From: DASQMT01 sp963839615
GTDB lineage: Bacteria; Actinomycetota; Thermoleophilia; Solirubrobacterales; Solirubrobacteraceae
Assembly: GCA_963839615.1 (NCBI GenBank)
Contig: CAWIVY010000010.1
Location: 124,001 to 188,000, forward strand
Length of the DNA stretch: 64,000 nt
Direction of reading: 5' to 3'
Both the position numbers and the translations under genes were made by a program. The notes beneath the pieces are model-generated. The model searched no databases. It was given only the letters and a program-made list of their open reading frames with translations, and had not been told where the DNA came from. Of this stretch, positions 17,283 to 25,815 are shown piece after piece; the first letter of the stretch is position 1; the number at the start of each line of letters is the position of its first letter.

Positions 17283-18899
17283 TCAGCGCTTGAAGCGGAC
17301 CGTCCTCGTCAGCGTCGTCGCGGCGCCCGCCGCGTCCGTGACCTTGAGCCGGAACGTTAGCTTGCCGCGCTTGGCCCGGCGGATCCTCCGCTTGGCCTTT
17401 CTCGACAGCTTCACGACGAGCTTGGCGGGGCCGGCCGCGAGCAGCGACTTGCGTGCGGAGCCGAGCTTCCTGGACTTGAAGCGGAGCACCCCGATGATCT
17501 TGCACGCGCCGGGACAGGTGAGCCGGAACGTCATGCCGCGCTTGAGCAGGGTCCTGGTCTTGATCGAGGCCGGCAGCTGGAGCCCGAGCGCCGCCGCCGC
17601 GCCGCCGCCGGTCGGACCCGGGCCGGGGCCGCCACCGCCGGGGACGTCCTGGCGATCGACCGAGGTGCAGAACGCGACGACGTCGAGGCCGTCGACGTGC
17701 GCGGTGTCGGCGCCGCCGCCGCAGTCCACGGCGTCCTTCTCGCCGTCGCGAGCGAAGAGCTCGTCGGAGTCGAGCGAGCAGAACACGGAACAGGCGGCGA
17801 TGTCGCCGTAGATCTGGTCGGTCCCGGCGCCGCCGTCGACGGTGTCGGCCCCGGTGGCGCCCTCGACCTTGTCGCTGCCGCCGTCGCCGAAGATCCGGTC
17901 GTCGCTGCCGCCGCCGTAGAGGGCATCCGGCCCGTCGCCGCCGTGGATCTCATCGTTGCCCGTGCCGCCGGAGAACTGGTCCGGTCCGGGAGACCCGAGG
18001 AACACGTCGTTGGCGATCGTGCCGTCGATCTGCTCGAAGTCGGCGCCGACGTTGTCCCCCTCACCGGCGGCGCCGTCGTTGGCCTGGCCGTCGATGCTGA
18101 TCGTCATCCCGCCGGTGTGCTTGTCCAGCAGCAGCTTGTCGATCCCATCGCCGCCCCGGAGCGTGTCACCGCCCTGGTCGTCGTCGTTGCTGATGCCGGC
18201 GCTGTAGCCGATGCGGTCATCGCCCGGGCCGCCGTCCTCGACGTCGTTGCCGGGGCCGCCCATGATGTCGTCGTTGCCGCCCTCGCCGAAATGCTGGTCG
18301 TTGCCGGGGCTGCGGACGAGGTAGTCGTGGCCCTCGCCGCCGTACGCGACGTCGTCGCCGTCGCCGCCGGTGAACGTGTCATCGCCCGCGCCGAGTTCGG
18401 CCTGGATGCTCGAGAGCGTGCCCGAGTCAGCCGACACGTTGTCCTGGCCGGCACCCGATCCGACTGCGAACGTCGTCGCGGCCGAGCATCCGGGGGCGCG
18501 CACGTTGTTTGTGCCTTCGCCGAGGTCGACCGCGATGATCGTGAAGCAGATCCCGAAGAACGGGCCGTCGTTTCCGTCACCGAGAACGACGGCGAGGTTC
18601 GCCAGGGATCCCGCCGGGCAGACAGCGACGTCGGCCGCGTCCTGCTGGATCGGGTCCGGGTCGTCGCGGTCGCACCCCGCCGGAACCTCACCGACGACGC
18701 CGTCCGGGTCGAAGACCCGGACTTCCCCGGTCTCGTAGTAATCGAATTGCGGGACGTCGTTGCCGGTGCTCCCGGTCACGACAAGCGTGTCGGCGTTGAT
18801 CTCCACCCCGACCGTCGCCTGCGCGCTACCCGCGACGACCAGGAGCATCCCTACCGCGAGCATCGCTGCCCGTGCTGCGTTGCTACGAGCCGGGCGCAT
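17283..18899 (-). CDS. Secreted Ca-binding (RTX/hemolysin-type) repeat protein
   Basis: 538 residues from ATG 18899 (GAGGAG 8 nt upstream). After a signal peptide (MLAVGMLLVVAGSAQA) there is a beta-rich region, then about ten degenerate GGxGxDxhx nonapeptides (GGDGDDVAYGG, GGPGNDVEDGG, GGTGNDEIHGG and similar) that should form Ca-stabilised beta rolls. A Pro/Gly linker (GGGGPGPGPTGGG) separates a C-terminal Lys/Arg-rich beta domain ending TRTVRFKR, a tail common in exported proteins of this group. No secretion-signal cluster of a type I system is nearby; export is via the N-terminal signal. Confidence 0.85.
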   Translation of the reverse strand: MRPARSNAARAAMLAVGMLLVVAGSAQATVGVEINADTLVVTGSTGNDVPQFDYYETGEVRVFDPDGVVGEVPAGCDRDDPDPIQQDAADVAVCPAGSLANLAVVLGDGNDGPFFGICFTIIAVDLGEGTNNVRAPGCSAATTFAVGSGAGQDNVSADSGTLSSIQAELGAGDDTFTGGDGDDVAYGGEGHDYLVRSPGNDQHFGEGGNDDIMGGPGNDVEDGGPGDDRIGYSAGISNDDDQGGDTLRGGDGIDKLLLDKHTGGMTISIDGQANDGAAGEGDNVGADFEQIDGTIANDVFLGSPGPDQFSGGTGNDEIHGGDGPDALYGGGSDDRIFGDGGSDKVEGATGADTVDGGAGTDQIYGDIAACSVFCSLDSDELFARDGEKDAVDCGGGADTAHVDGLDVVAFCTSVDRQDVPGGGGPGPGPTGGGAAAALGLQLPASIKTRTLLKRGMTFRLTCPGACKIIGVLRFKSRKLGSARKSLLAAGPAKLVVKLSRKAKRRIRRAKRGKLTFRLKVTDAAGAATTLTRTVRFKR

Positions 18900-19011
18900 T
18901 CGGATGCTCCTCTTCGCGTGTGAACCGCCAGCTTCCCCGGGATGGGTGCACAAGTCAACGGAGCGCTTCAGATGCCTATGCCCTGTGCCGATGTTCACGA
19001 GGAGAATCCGT

Positions 19012-21405
19012 GTGAAACCCGCATCCCGAACTCCTGCCGGCCGGTTCGCCTCGCTCGTACGGTGGCTGCGCGCGTGCGCCCGCCGCGTCGAGGGCCGCGC
19101 CGCCTCGCGGCTCGGGATCGGTGACGCCGGTGCTGCCGACATCCTCGACCTGCTCGAGCAGCTGATCTACACGGGCGAGGTCGCGCCCGACGGCGAGTTC
19201 ACCGAGACAACCAGGGGTTCGCCCTTCAATCCGTTCACCGGCGGGCCACCGCCGGAGGGCATGCCGCCGGCCGAGTTCTGGGAGTCGCGCGTCCACCCCG
19301 ACGATCAGGCCGTCTACGCCGCGCTGAACCGCGAGATGCTGCGCGGTGCGAATTGCGAGGCGACGTACCGGGTCGTCGGCCTCGACGGCGTGACGCGGAT
19401 CGTCCACGACCGAGCGCGACCGCGACCGCGCCGCGGCGGAGGCGTGCTGGTTCGCGGCATCATCTCCGACATCACCTCGCGCGCGGAGGCGGACGCGCAG
19501 CTGGAGGAGACGAGCGACCGCTTCGCCCGCCTGCTCGACGTCGTCGGCGAGCACGTCTACGTGGTGGAGGCATTCCCCGACGGTCGCTTCCGCGAGCTCT
19601 TCCAGGGTCCCGGCGCCGACCGCTTGCTCGGCGGAGCCGTCGCCGACCCCGACATGGTCAACTGGGAGGCCGCGGTGCACGCGGCCGACCGCATCGCATA
19701 CGACGCGTACAACCGGAAGCTCGCCACCGGTGAGGATGCCGAGGTCGAGTACCGCCTGAACGGCGCGGACGGGATCACGCGCTGGGTGCACGATCGCGCC
19801 GCGGCCCGCCGCCGCCCTGACGGCACCGTCGAGGTCAGCGGGATCGTGTCCGACGTGACGGAACGGCGACGCCTCGGCGCGGAGCTCATCGAGACGCATG
19901 CTGCGCTGTCACGCGTCGTCGAGGCGATGGACGATCACCTCTACACGCTGCGGGTCGAGGCCGACGGCGGCTATCACACCGTCTACCGCGGCCCCCATCG
20001 CGACGCCCTGGCCGGCGGGGCGTTCACCGGGGGTGCGGAGGACGACGTCCTCTGGGAGGCGCTGCTGCATCCCGACGACCGCGAGGGCTGGCGGTCGTCC
20101 GTCGCGCGCCTCGGCGACGGGCAGCCGATCGAGCTGGAGTACCGCGTGCTCGGGCTCGACGGCGCCGAGCGCATCGTCCTCGACCGCCTGCGCCCTCGCC
20201 GCAGCGCCGACGGAACGCTCTTCTACGACGGCGCGACGCGCGACATCAGCGAGCGCCGCCGGCTGGAGGCGGAACTGCGGCGCGCCCGCCGGGTGGCCGA
20301 GCTGAGCGCGCGGACCGACGAGCTGACCGGCGCGTTCAACCGCCGCCGCTTTGCCGAGATCGTCGCGGAGGCGCTGGCCGCCGACCCGAGCGGATGCGCG
20401 CTGCTCCTGCTCGACGCCGACCACTTCAAGCAGGTCAACGACGCGCACGGCCATGTCACCGGCGATGCCGTGCTGGTCGAGCTCGCGCGTCGGCTCGAGG
20501 CCGGGTTGGGGCCCGACGATGCGCTCGCGCGCTGGGGCGGGGAGGAGTTCGCCGTGCTGCTGCGCGGCGTCGACTCGGATCCTGAGCTCGAACGCCGAGC
20601 CCAGCGCCTGCGCGCCGCCGTCGCGCTGCTGCCGGTCGCCGCCGCGGGCGTCAGCGTGCGCCTCACGATCTCGATCGGCGCGGCGCGCGCAGGCGCCCAG
20701 CTCGCGACGCTCGACGCGCTCGTCGAGTCTGCCGACCGCTGCCTCTACACCGCGAAGCGGGACGGCCGCAACCGGGTGTCGCTAGTGCCCGAGCCGGTCG
20801 CGTCGGACGCGCCGCAGGACGAGCCCGATTCCGTGGGCGTGGCGCGCGCGCTCGCGCTCGCGTCCGGCGTCCGCGGTGGACCGCCCGAGGCCCACGCCGA
20901 GCATGTGGCCGCGCTCGCCGCGCGGACGGCCGAGCACATGACGCTGCCGGACGGGCTCGTGCTGAACTGCCGGCTCGGCGGCTGGCTCCACGACGTCGGC
21001 AAGGTCGCGATCCCGGAGTGGATCCTCGCCAAGCCCGGTCCGCTCGACGACGACGAGTGGGCGCTGATCCGGACCCATCCCGTGGTCGGCGAGGAAATGG
21101 TGCGCGGGGTCACGGCGCTGCGGGCGGCATGCGCCGCGGTCCGCCACCACCATGAGCGCTACGACGGCACGGGGTACCCGGACGGCCTGACGGGCGAGTC
21201 GATCCCGGTCGAGGCCAGGATCGTCGCCGCCGCCGACGCCTACTCGGCGATGACCACCGAGCGGCCCTACTCCGCCGCGCGCACGCCGGCCGAGGCGGCG
21301 ATCGAGCTGCGCCGCTCCGCCGGGTCGCATCTGGATCCGCGGGTGGTGACGGCGCTGCTCGCGGTGCTCGACCTGACCGCCCGCCCGGTCCTGCGCGTCG
21401 CCTGA
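19012..21405 (+). CDS. Triple-PAS GGDEF HD-GYP cyclic-di-GMP protein
   Basis: 797 residues from GTG 19012 (GAGGAG 7 nt upstream). Three PAS-like sensor modules occupy about 40-420, each ending in a PAC-like segment (GIISDITSRAEA, GIVSDVTERRRL, ATRDISERRRL). A complete GGDEF domain follows (DELTGAFNRRRF, active site WGGEEF near 508-512), then an HD-GYP domain (WLHDVGKVAIPEW near 658, ERYDGTGYPDGL). No RxxD inhibitory site precedes GGEEF. It can in principle both make and degrade c-di-GMP. It has no membrane segment. The gene is divergent from the Ca-binding repeat gene. Confidence 0.92.
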   Translation: MKPASRTPAGRFASLVRWLRACARRVEGRAASRLGIGDAGAADILDLLEQLIYTGEVAPDGEFTETTRGSPFNPFTGGPPPEGMPPAEFWESRVHPDDQAVYAALNREMLRGANCEATYRVVGLDGVTRIVHDRARPRPRRGGGVLVRGIISDITSRAEADAQLEETSDRFARLLDVVGEHVYVVEAFPDGRFRELFQGPGADRLLGGAVADPDMVNWEAAVHAADRIAYDAYNRKLATGEDAEVEYRLNGADGITRWVHDRAAARRRPDGTVEVSGIVSDVTERRRLGAELIETHAALSRVVEAMDDHLYTLRVEADGGYHTVYRGPHRDALAGGAFTGGAEDDVLWEALLHPDDREGWRSSVARLGDGQPIELEYRVLGLDGAERIVLDRLRPRRSADGTLFYDGATRDISERRRLEAELRRARRVAELSARTDELTGAFNRRRFAEIVAEALAADPSGCALLLLDADHFKQVNDAHGHVTGDAVLVELARRLEAGLGPDDALARWGGEEFAVLLRGVDSDPELERRAQRLRAAVALLPVAAAGVSVRLTISIGAARAGAQLATLDALVESADRCLYTAKRDGRNRVSLVPEPVASDAPQDEPDSVGVARALALASGVRGGPPEAHAEHVAALAARTAEHMTLPDGLVLNCRLGGWLHDVGKVAIPEWILAKPGPLDDDEWALIRTHPVVGEEMVRGVTALRAACAAVRHHHERYDGTGYPDGLTGESIPVEARIVAAADAYSAMTTERPYSAARTPAEAAIELRRSAGSHLDPRVVTALLAVLDLTARPVLRVA

Positions 21406-21443
21406 CTGGTCGCGACCGCGCGCGGGCCACTACGATCGGCGGC

Positions 21444-22460
21444 ATGAGAGGGATTCGCGAGCGCCTCGACCAGGGCGTCGTCCTGGGGGCAGAGGGTTAC
21501 CTGTTCGAGTTGGAGCGGCGCGGCTACGTCAAGGGCGGGCCGTTCGTGCCGGAGGTCGTCCTCGACTTCCCCGAGGCCGTGCGGGAGCTCCACCGCGAGT
21601 TCCTCCGCGCGGGCGCCGAGGTGATGGTGGCGTTCACCTACTACGCGCACCGCGAGAAGCTCAGGTCGATCGGGCGCGAGGGCGACCTCGAGCCGCTCAA
21701 CCGGCAAGCGCTGCGTCTTGCGCGGGAGGTCGCGTCCGAGGGCGATGCGCTCGTCGCCGGCAACATCTGCAACACCTGGGCCTACGACCCCGAGGCGCCG
21801 GAGAGCACGGGCGAGACCGTGCGCGAGATGTACCGCGAGCAGGTGCGCTGGTCGGTCGAGGAGGGCGCCGACCTGATCATCTCCGAGACGAACGACTTCC
21901 TCGGCGAGGCGCACATCGCGCTCGAGGTGATCCAGGAGTTCGACCTGCCGTCCGTCGTCACGTTCGCCTCGACGAGCGACCGGACGATCGACGGGTTCGA
22001 GTTCGAGGAGGCGTGCAGGCAGCTGGAGGAGAAGGGCGCCGACGTCGTCGGGCTCAACTGCTCGCGCGGGCCGGAGACGATCCTGCCGATCCTCGAGCGC
22101 GTCAGGGCTGCCGTCGGCTGCCACGTCGCCGCGCAGCCCGTTCCCTACCGCACGACGCCGGAGCAACCCGTCTTCGAGGCGCTCAAGGACGCGGACGGGA
22201 CGCGGGCGTTCCCGCTCGCGCTCGATCCGTTCCTCTGCACGCGCTTCGAGATGGCCGACTTCGCGGCCGCGGCGAAGGACATGGGCGTCAACTTCATCGG
22301 CGTCTGCTGCGGCGGTGCGCCGCACCAGGTCCGCTCGATGGCCGAGCGCCTCGGCCGCACCGTGCCCGCGAGCCGCTACTCGCCCGCGATGGAGCAGCAC
22401 CCGATCCTCGGGGAGAAGCCCCGCGAGCAGGCGAAGAACTTCGTCAACTGGAAGGACTGA
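21444..22460 (+). CDS. Homocysteine S-methyltransferase (betaine-type)
   Basis: 338 residues; TACGAT at 21431-21436, 7 nt before the ATG, suggests a leaderless start. The Zn ligands of the homocysteine-binding (S-methyl_trans) barrel are visible: VGLNCSRGPE in the middle and FIGVCCGGAPHQ near the end. The N-terminal LDQGVVLGAEGYLFELERRG resembles betaine-homocysteine methyltransferases more than the MetH N-domain. The likely reaction is transfer of a methyl group from betaine or a related donor to homocysteine. The amine-oxidase-like flavoprotein starts 16 bp downstream and could act on the demethylated product. Confidence 0.88.
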   Translation: MRGIRERLDQGVVLGAEGYLFELERRGYVKGGPFVPEVVLDFPEAVRELHREFLRAGAEVMVAFTYYAHREKLRSIGREGDLEPLNRQALRLAREVASEGDALVAGNICNTWAYDPEAPESTGETVREMYREQVRWSVEEGADLIISETNDFLGEAHIALEVIQEFDLPSVVTFASTSDRTIDGFEFEEACRQLEEKGADVVGLNCSRGPETILPILERVRAAVGCHVAAQPVPYRTTPEQPVFEALKDADGTRAFPLALDPFLCTRFEMADFAAAAKDMGVNFIGVCCGGAPHQVRSMAERLGRTVPASRYSPAMEQHPILGEKPREQAKNFVNWKD

Positions 22461-22476
22461 AGTCGGAGGCCGGGGC

Positions 22477-23739
22477 GTGAGCGAGCCGCGCGTGATCGTG
22501 ATCGGCGCGGGCGTCGTCGGGCTCGCCTGCGCGTGGGAGCTGCGCCGGCGCGGCGCGGACGTGGTCGTCGTCGAGCGCGGCGCGGTCGGCGGCGGTGTGT
22601 CGCGCGGCAACACCGGCTGGGTCTCGCCGAGCTTCACGTACCCGCTGCCCGCCCCGGGAATGGTGCGCGAGGGGCTGCGCCAGCTCGTCGGCGGCGGCGA
22701 GGCGTTCGTGCTCCGGCCCAGCCTCGACCCGGCCTTCGTCCGCTGGCTCTGGGGCTTTCGACGCAGCTGCAGCCCGGCCCGCTTCGACGACGGCGTACGG
22801 GCGCTGCTGGCGCTCAACCGGCGGACGCTCGAGCTGTTCGACGCCTACCGAGAGGCGGGCGTCGCGTTCGAGATGCACAGCGCCGGGCTCGTCGTCGCGG
22901 CCCGCACGGCGAGCGGGCTCGACCTGTATCGGAGGATCTTCCAGCGCCTGCGCGAGCTGGGCTACGAGGGGGGCGCGATCGACGAGCTCGACGCGACGGC
23001 GATGGGCCGGCTCGAGCCCGCGCTCGACCGCGCTCAGGTCGTGGCCGGCCTGCATGCGCGCGTCGACAGGTTCGTCCGCCCGGAGCAGCTGACCGCCGGC
23101 CTCGCCGAGCGCCTGCGGGCCGACGGCGTCGAGATCCGCGAGGGCTGCGACGTGCGTGCGCTCGAACGCGGGCAGGGCGGCTGGAGGTTCGACACCGGCT
23201 TCGGCGACTCGCTGGCCGGCGAGCGGGTCGTCATCGCCGCGGGCCTGCCGACCGCGCCGCTGCTGCGCCGCCTCGGCGCGCGCGTGCCGCTGATGGGCGC
23301 ACGCGGCTACAGCGTGACGCTCGCAGGTCGCGGCACGCCGCCCCGCCATGCGCTCTACCTGTCCGAGGCCAAGCTCGGCCTGAGCCCGTTCGACGGCGGC
23401 GTGCGCATCGCCGGGGTGTTCGAGCTGGGCGCGCGCAAGGCGGACGTCGCGCCGGGGGCCGGCGAGCGGCTGCTCGCCGCGGCGCGCCCGTACCTCGCGG
23501 GCTGGCAGCCGGATTCCGACGGTCCCGTCGAGGCCTGGGGAGGCCTGCGCCCTGCGACTCCCGACGGGCTCCCGCTGATCGGGGCGCTGCCCGGGCTCGA
23601 GGGCGTCTATCTCGCCACCGGGCACGGGATGCTCGGCGTGACGCTCGCCCCCGCGACCGCCGACCTGCTCGCGCCGCTCGTGCTCGAGGGCCGCGCCGCA
23701 CCCGAGCTCGCGCCGTTCGACCCCGGCCGAAGGCTCTGA
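22477..23739 (+). CDS. FAD-dependent amino-acid oxidase/dehydrogenase (DAO family)
   Basis: 420 residues from GTG 22477. The N-terminal Rossmann fold binds FAD (VIVIGAGVVGLACAWELRRR, then VVVVERG). The RGNTGWVSPSFTYPLPAPG segment is typical of DadA-like D-amino-acid dehydrogenases, and the C-terminal TPDGLPLIGALPGLEGVY and ATGHGMLGVTLAP are classical DAO motifs. It follows the betaine-type methyltransferase closely. A role in dimethylglycine or sarcosine oxidation is possible, but D-amino-acid oxidation fits equally well. Confidence 0.85.
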   Translation: MSEPRVIVIGAGVVGLACAWELRRRGADVVVVERGAVGGGVSRGNTGWVSPSFTYPLPAPGMVREGLRQLVGGGEAFVLRPSLDPAFVRWLWGFRRSCSPARFDDGVRALLALNRRTLELFDAYREAGVAFEMHSAGLVVAARTASGLDLYRRIFQRLRELGYEGGAIDELDATAMGRLEPALDRAQVVAGLHARVDRFVRPEQLTAGLAERLRADGVEIREGCDVRALERGQGGWRFDTGFGDSLAGERVVIAAGLPTAPLLRRLGARVPLMGARGYSVTLAGRGTPPRHALYLSEAKLGLSPFDGGVRIAGVFELGARKADVAPGAGERLLAAARPYLAGWQPDSDGPVEAWGGLRPATPDGLPLIGALPGLEGVYLATGHGMLGVTLAPATADLLAPLVLEGRAAPELAPFDPGRRL

Positions 23740-23782
23740 CGTCTTGATCTGCGCCTCAGGTTGCGCCGCCACGCTGGTTCGC

Positions 23783-23902
23783 GTGACCCGAGTCGAGCTG
23801 GTTCCCGAGCGCAGCGCGGACGGCAGCGTCGTGCTGCGTGTCGTCGTGCTCGGGCCGGTCGAGCGGCTGCGCCGGCTCGTGCGCCGCTGGCTTCATCCCT
23901 AG
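23783..23902 (+). CDS. Possible 39-residue protein
   Basis: A short frame from GTG 23783 (or TTG 23744) encodes VTRVELVPERSADG, then VVLRVVVLGPVERLRRLVRR. The codon pattern has high GC3 and the product would be a basic, amphipathic peptide. There is no clear Shine-Dalgarno sequence. I do not recognise it; it could be chance. Confidence 0.3.
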   Translation: MTRVELVPERSADGSVVLRVVVLGPVERLRRLVRRWLHP

Positions 23903-24024
23903 CCCGCCGCGGCGCGTCGTACACTGGGGACACGGTTCGCTCCGACGGACCTCGCCGCTGCCGGGTCTCCTGCCTCTGCCCGATGCGCGGCCCGCCCGCC
24001 AGAGCTCGGATGGGGAAAGGCTGC

Positions 24025-24249
24025 ATGGCGCACTCGCAGCCCGATCACGAACGTGAGCAACTCGTCGCCGAGGCGCGGTATCACCGCGATCGCTTCCAGC
24101 TCTACCGTGCACGCGTGAGGAGCGGCAGTCGCATCGCGACGAGCCCGGCCAGGTTGCGCGAGCTCGAGCGCACGGCCACCGCCGCGGAGGAGCGTCTCGC
24201 ACACGCCAGGCGCAGCGATCCTCCTCGAGGCGGCGCCGATGCGGGCTAG
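24025..24249 (+). CDS. Small charged protein of unknown function
   Basis: 74 residues from ATG 24025, with GGGGAAAGG 5 nt upstream. The sequence is strongly helical and charged (HEREQLVAEARYHRDRFQLY, later LRELERTATAAEERLAHARR), probably a short coiled coil. Its end overlaps the start of the flippase-like membrane gene by 11 bp, so the two are probably translationally coupled. I do not recognise the family. Confidence 0.65.
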   Translation: MAHSQPDHEREQLVAEARYHRDRFQLYRARVRSGSRIATSPARLRELERTATAAEERLAHARRSDPPRGGADAG

Positions 24250-25222
24250 CGTCGGCGGGATCGAGGCGGTGCCCGTGCGAGCGCGCGGCCGGCGCCGCGT
24301 CGCCGCGACCGTGGCCGGCGCGCTCGTCGTCGCCGGGGCCCTCGCGTGGGCGCTGGCCGGCCAGCGCGACGAGTTCGCCACTGCGCTGGGTTCTGCGCCC
24401 GTATGGATCCTGCTCCTCGCCGCGGCGCTCCAGGTGCTCGCGCTGGTCTCGCGCAGCGAGGCGTGGCACGCGTCGGTGACCGCGGCGGGCGGCACGGTGA
24501 GCCGGCGGCGACTGCACCGCGCGGCCGGCACCGGCAATCTCGCGAGCGTCCTGAACACGCAGCTCGGCGCCGCCGCACGGATCGCCGTGCTGCGCCGCTC
24601 GGCACCGGCCGACGCTCCCCGCGTCCCGGCGCTGATCGCCGCCGAGGTGCCGATTCTGACGGTCGAGGCGGCGCTCGCCGCGCTCGCGTCGTTCACGCTC
24701 GTGGGACCGCTCGGCCTGCCCTGGTGGCTGCCGCTCGTCTTCCTCGCCGCGGCCGGCGCCGTGATCGCCGGTCTCGGGCGGCTCGCGGGGAGCCGGCGGC
24801 GCGAGTGCTGGCGCGGCCTCGCAGTGCTGCGCAGCCTGCACGGCCGCAACCGCGTGGTCGTGCTCGTGCTCGTCGCGGTGTTCGCGCAGATCATGCGCAA
24901 CTGGCTGATGCTCCACGCGGTGGGAGTCGATGCCTCCGTGTTCGACGCGACCGCCGTGCTGATCGCGATCGTCGTGATCAGCCAGCTGCCCGTCGGGCCG
25001 AGCGTGGGCGCGGCCGCCGTCGTCCTGATCCTCGGCGCGAACGGCGTCGCGCTGACCGCCGCGGCCGGCGTGCTGCTGACCGTCACGGGCACCGTCGGCG
25101 CGCTCTGCTTCGCCGGTTGGGCGGCGGTCGACCGGCTCCGCCCGAGCGTTCCCCAGCTGTCGGTGCCGCCGGCGCCCACCGTGCCGACTGCGGTTGCAGC
25201 CCGGCTATTAGTCCGCCCATGA
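24239..25222 (+). CDS. Lysylphosphatidylglycerol synthase TM-like membrane protein (flippase-like)
   Basis: 327 residues, with about seven predicted membrane helices (for example VAGALVVAGALAWALA, WILLLAAALQVLALV, AVLIAIVVISQLPVG). The pattern NTQLGAAARIAVLRR and the closing SQLPVGPSVGAAAVVLILGA correspond to the LPG_synthase_TM/UPF0104 family, which includes AglD-like proteins and MprF flippase domains. The catalytic synthase domain of MprF is absent, so a lipid-linked transport or flipping role is inferred. It overlaps the upstream small gene. Confidence 0.78.
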   Translation: MRASVGGIEAVPVRARGRRRVAATVAGALVVAGALAWALAGQRDEFATALGSAPVWILLLAAALQVLALVSRSEAWHASVTAAGGTVSRRRLHRAAGTGNLASVLNTQLGAAARIAVLRRSAPADAPRVPALIAAEVPILTVEAALAALASFTLVGPLGLPWWLPLVFLAAAGAVIAGLGRLAGSRRRECWRGLAVLRSLHGRNRVVVLVLVAVFAQIMRNWLMLHAVGVDASVFDATAVLIAIVVISQLPVGPSVGAAAVVLILGANGVALTAAAGVLLTVTGTVGALCFAGWAAVDRLRPSVPQLSVPPAPTVPTAVAARLLVRP

Positions 25223-25232
25223 GGAGGCGAAT

Positions 25233-25400
25233 GTGAAGACCCAGAAGGAACAGCAGGACGAGAAGCGCGTGATCAAGCTCGCGGAGCTCGAGCGGCAGGT
25301 CGAGAACGGCTCCCTCGTGGTGCGCCAGATGACCCCGGCCGAGCGCGAGCGCAACCCGCCCCGGCCACGCAAGCCGGGCGGTCGCGGCCGGCAGCGCTGA
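25233..25400 (+). CDS. Small basic coiled-coil protein
   Basis: 55 residues from GTG 25233 with a perfect AGGAGG 6 nt upstream, the strongest Shine-Dalgarno in this part of the window. The product starts VKTQKEQQDEKRVIKLAELE, continues with a helix, and ends in a Pro/Arg/Gly tail (PPRPRKPGGRGRQR). It is hydrophilic, without signal or membrane segment. The family is unknown to me. The strong ribosome-binding site and clean stop at 25398-25400 make it likely real. Confidence 0.65.
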   Translation: MKTQKEQQDEKRVIKLAELERQVENGSLVVRQMTPAERERNPPRPRKPGGRGRQR

Positions 25401-25401
25401 C

Positions 25402-25815
25402 TCAGGCGCGCCAGCCCGACCAGCGCGCGACCGCGACCGCGAGCACCGGGCCGGGCGGAGGCTGCGCGCGGTACTGGGGGTAGCGTTCGGCGAGCAGCGC
25501 GAGCCCGCTCCGCGCCTCCACGTCGTCGGCTTCGAGCACCCGCGCCGTGCCGTCGGCGCGCACCCACCACAGCGCGTCCCAATCGCTGTCGTCGTAGTGA
25601 TCGGCGAGCAGCGCCACCTGCGGGTTGGCGCGCACGTTCTCGAGCCGCCGCAGGCTCGTCGTGCGCTTCGGCTTCGCGTCGACGGCGCTGAAGATCTCGT
25701 TGCCCGCGACGGCGAACGCGATCGGCACGAGATGCGGGTGACCCGCCGCGTCCACCGTGGCCAGGCGCGCGATGCGCGCCCGGGCGAACAGCTCGCGCGC
25801 CTCCTCGCCGCTCAC
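25402..25815 (-). CDS. PPOX-class F420-dependent oxidoreductase (TIGR03668-like)
   Basis: 137 residues from GTG 25815, which overlaps the stop of the upstream LLM gene as GTGA. The split-barrel pattern ARIARLATVDAAGHPHLVPI, DAKPKRTTSLRRLENVRANP and HYDDSDWDALWWVRADG matches the Rv0121-like PPOX family thought to use F420. Translational coupling to an LLM-class F420 enzyme supports F420 as cofactor. The substrate is unknown. Confidence 0.83.
   Translation of the reverse strand: MSGEEARELFARARIARLATVDAAGHPHLVPIAFAVAGNEIFSAVDAKPKRTTSLRRLENVRANPQVALLADHYDDSDWDALWWVRADGTARVLEADDVEARSGLALLAERYPQYRAQPPPGPVLAVAVARWSGWRA

Noticed and set aside
17690..18420. CRISPR-like short periodic repeats
   Set aside because: The periodicity comes from GGxGxD Ca-binding nonapeptides in a coding frame; units are not identical and there are no spacers.
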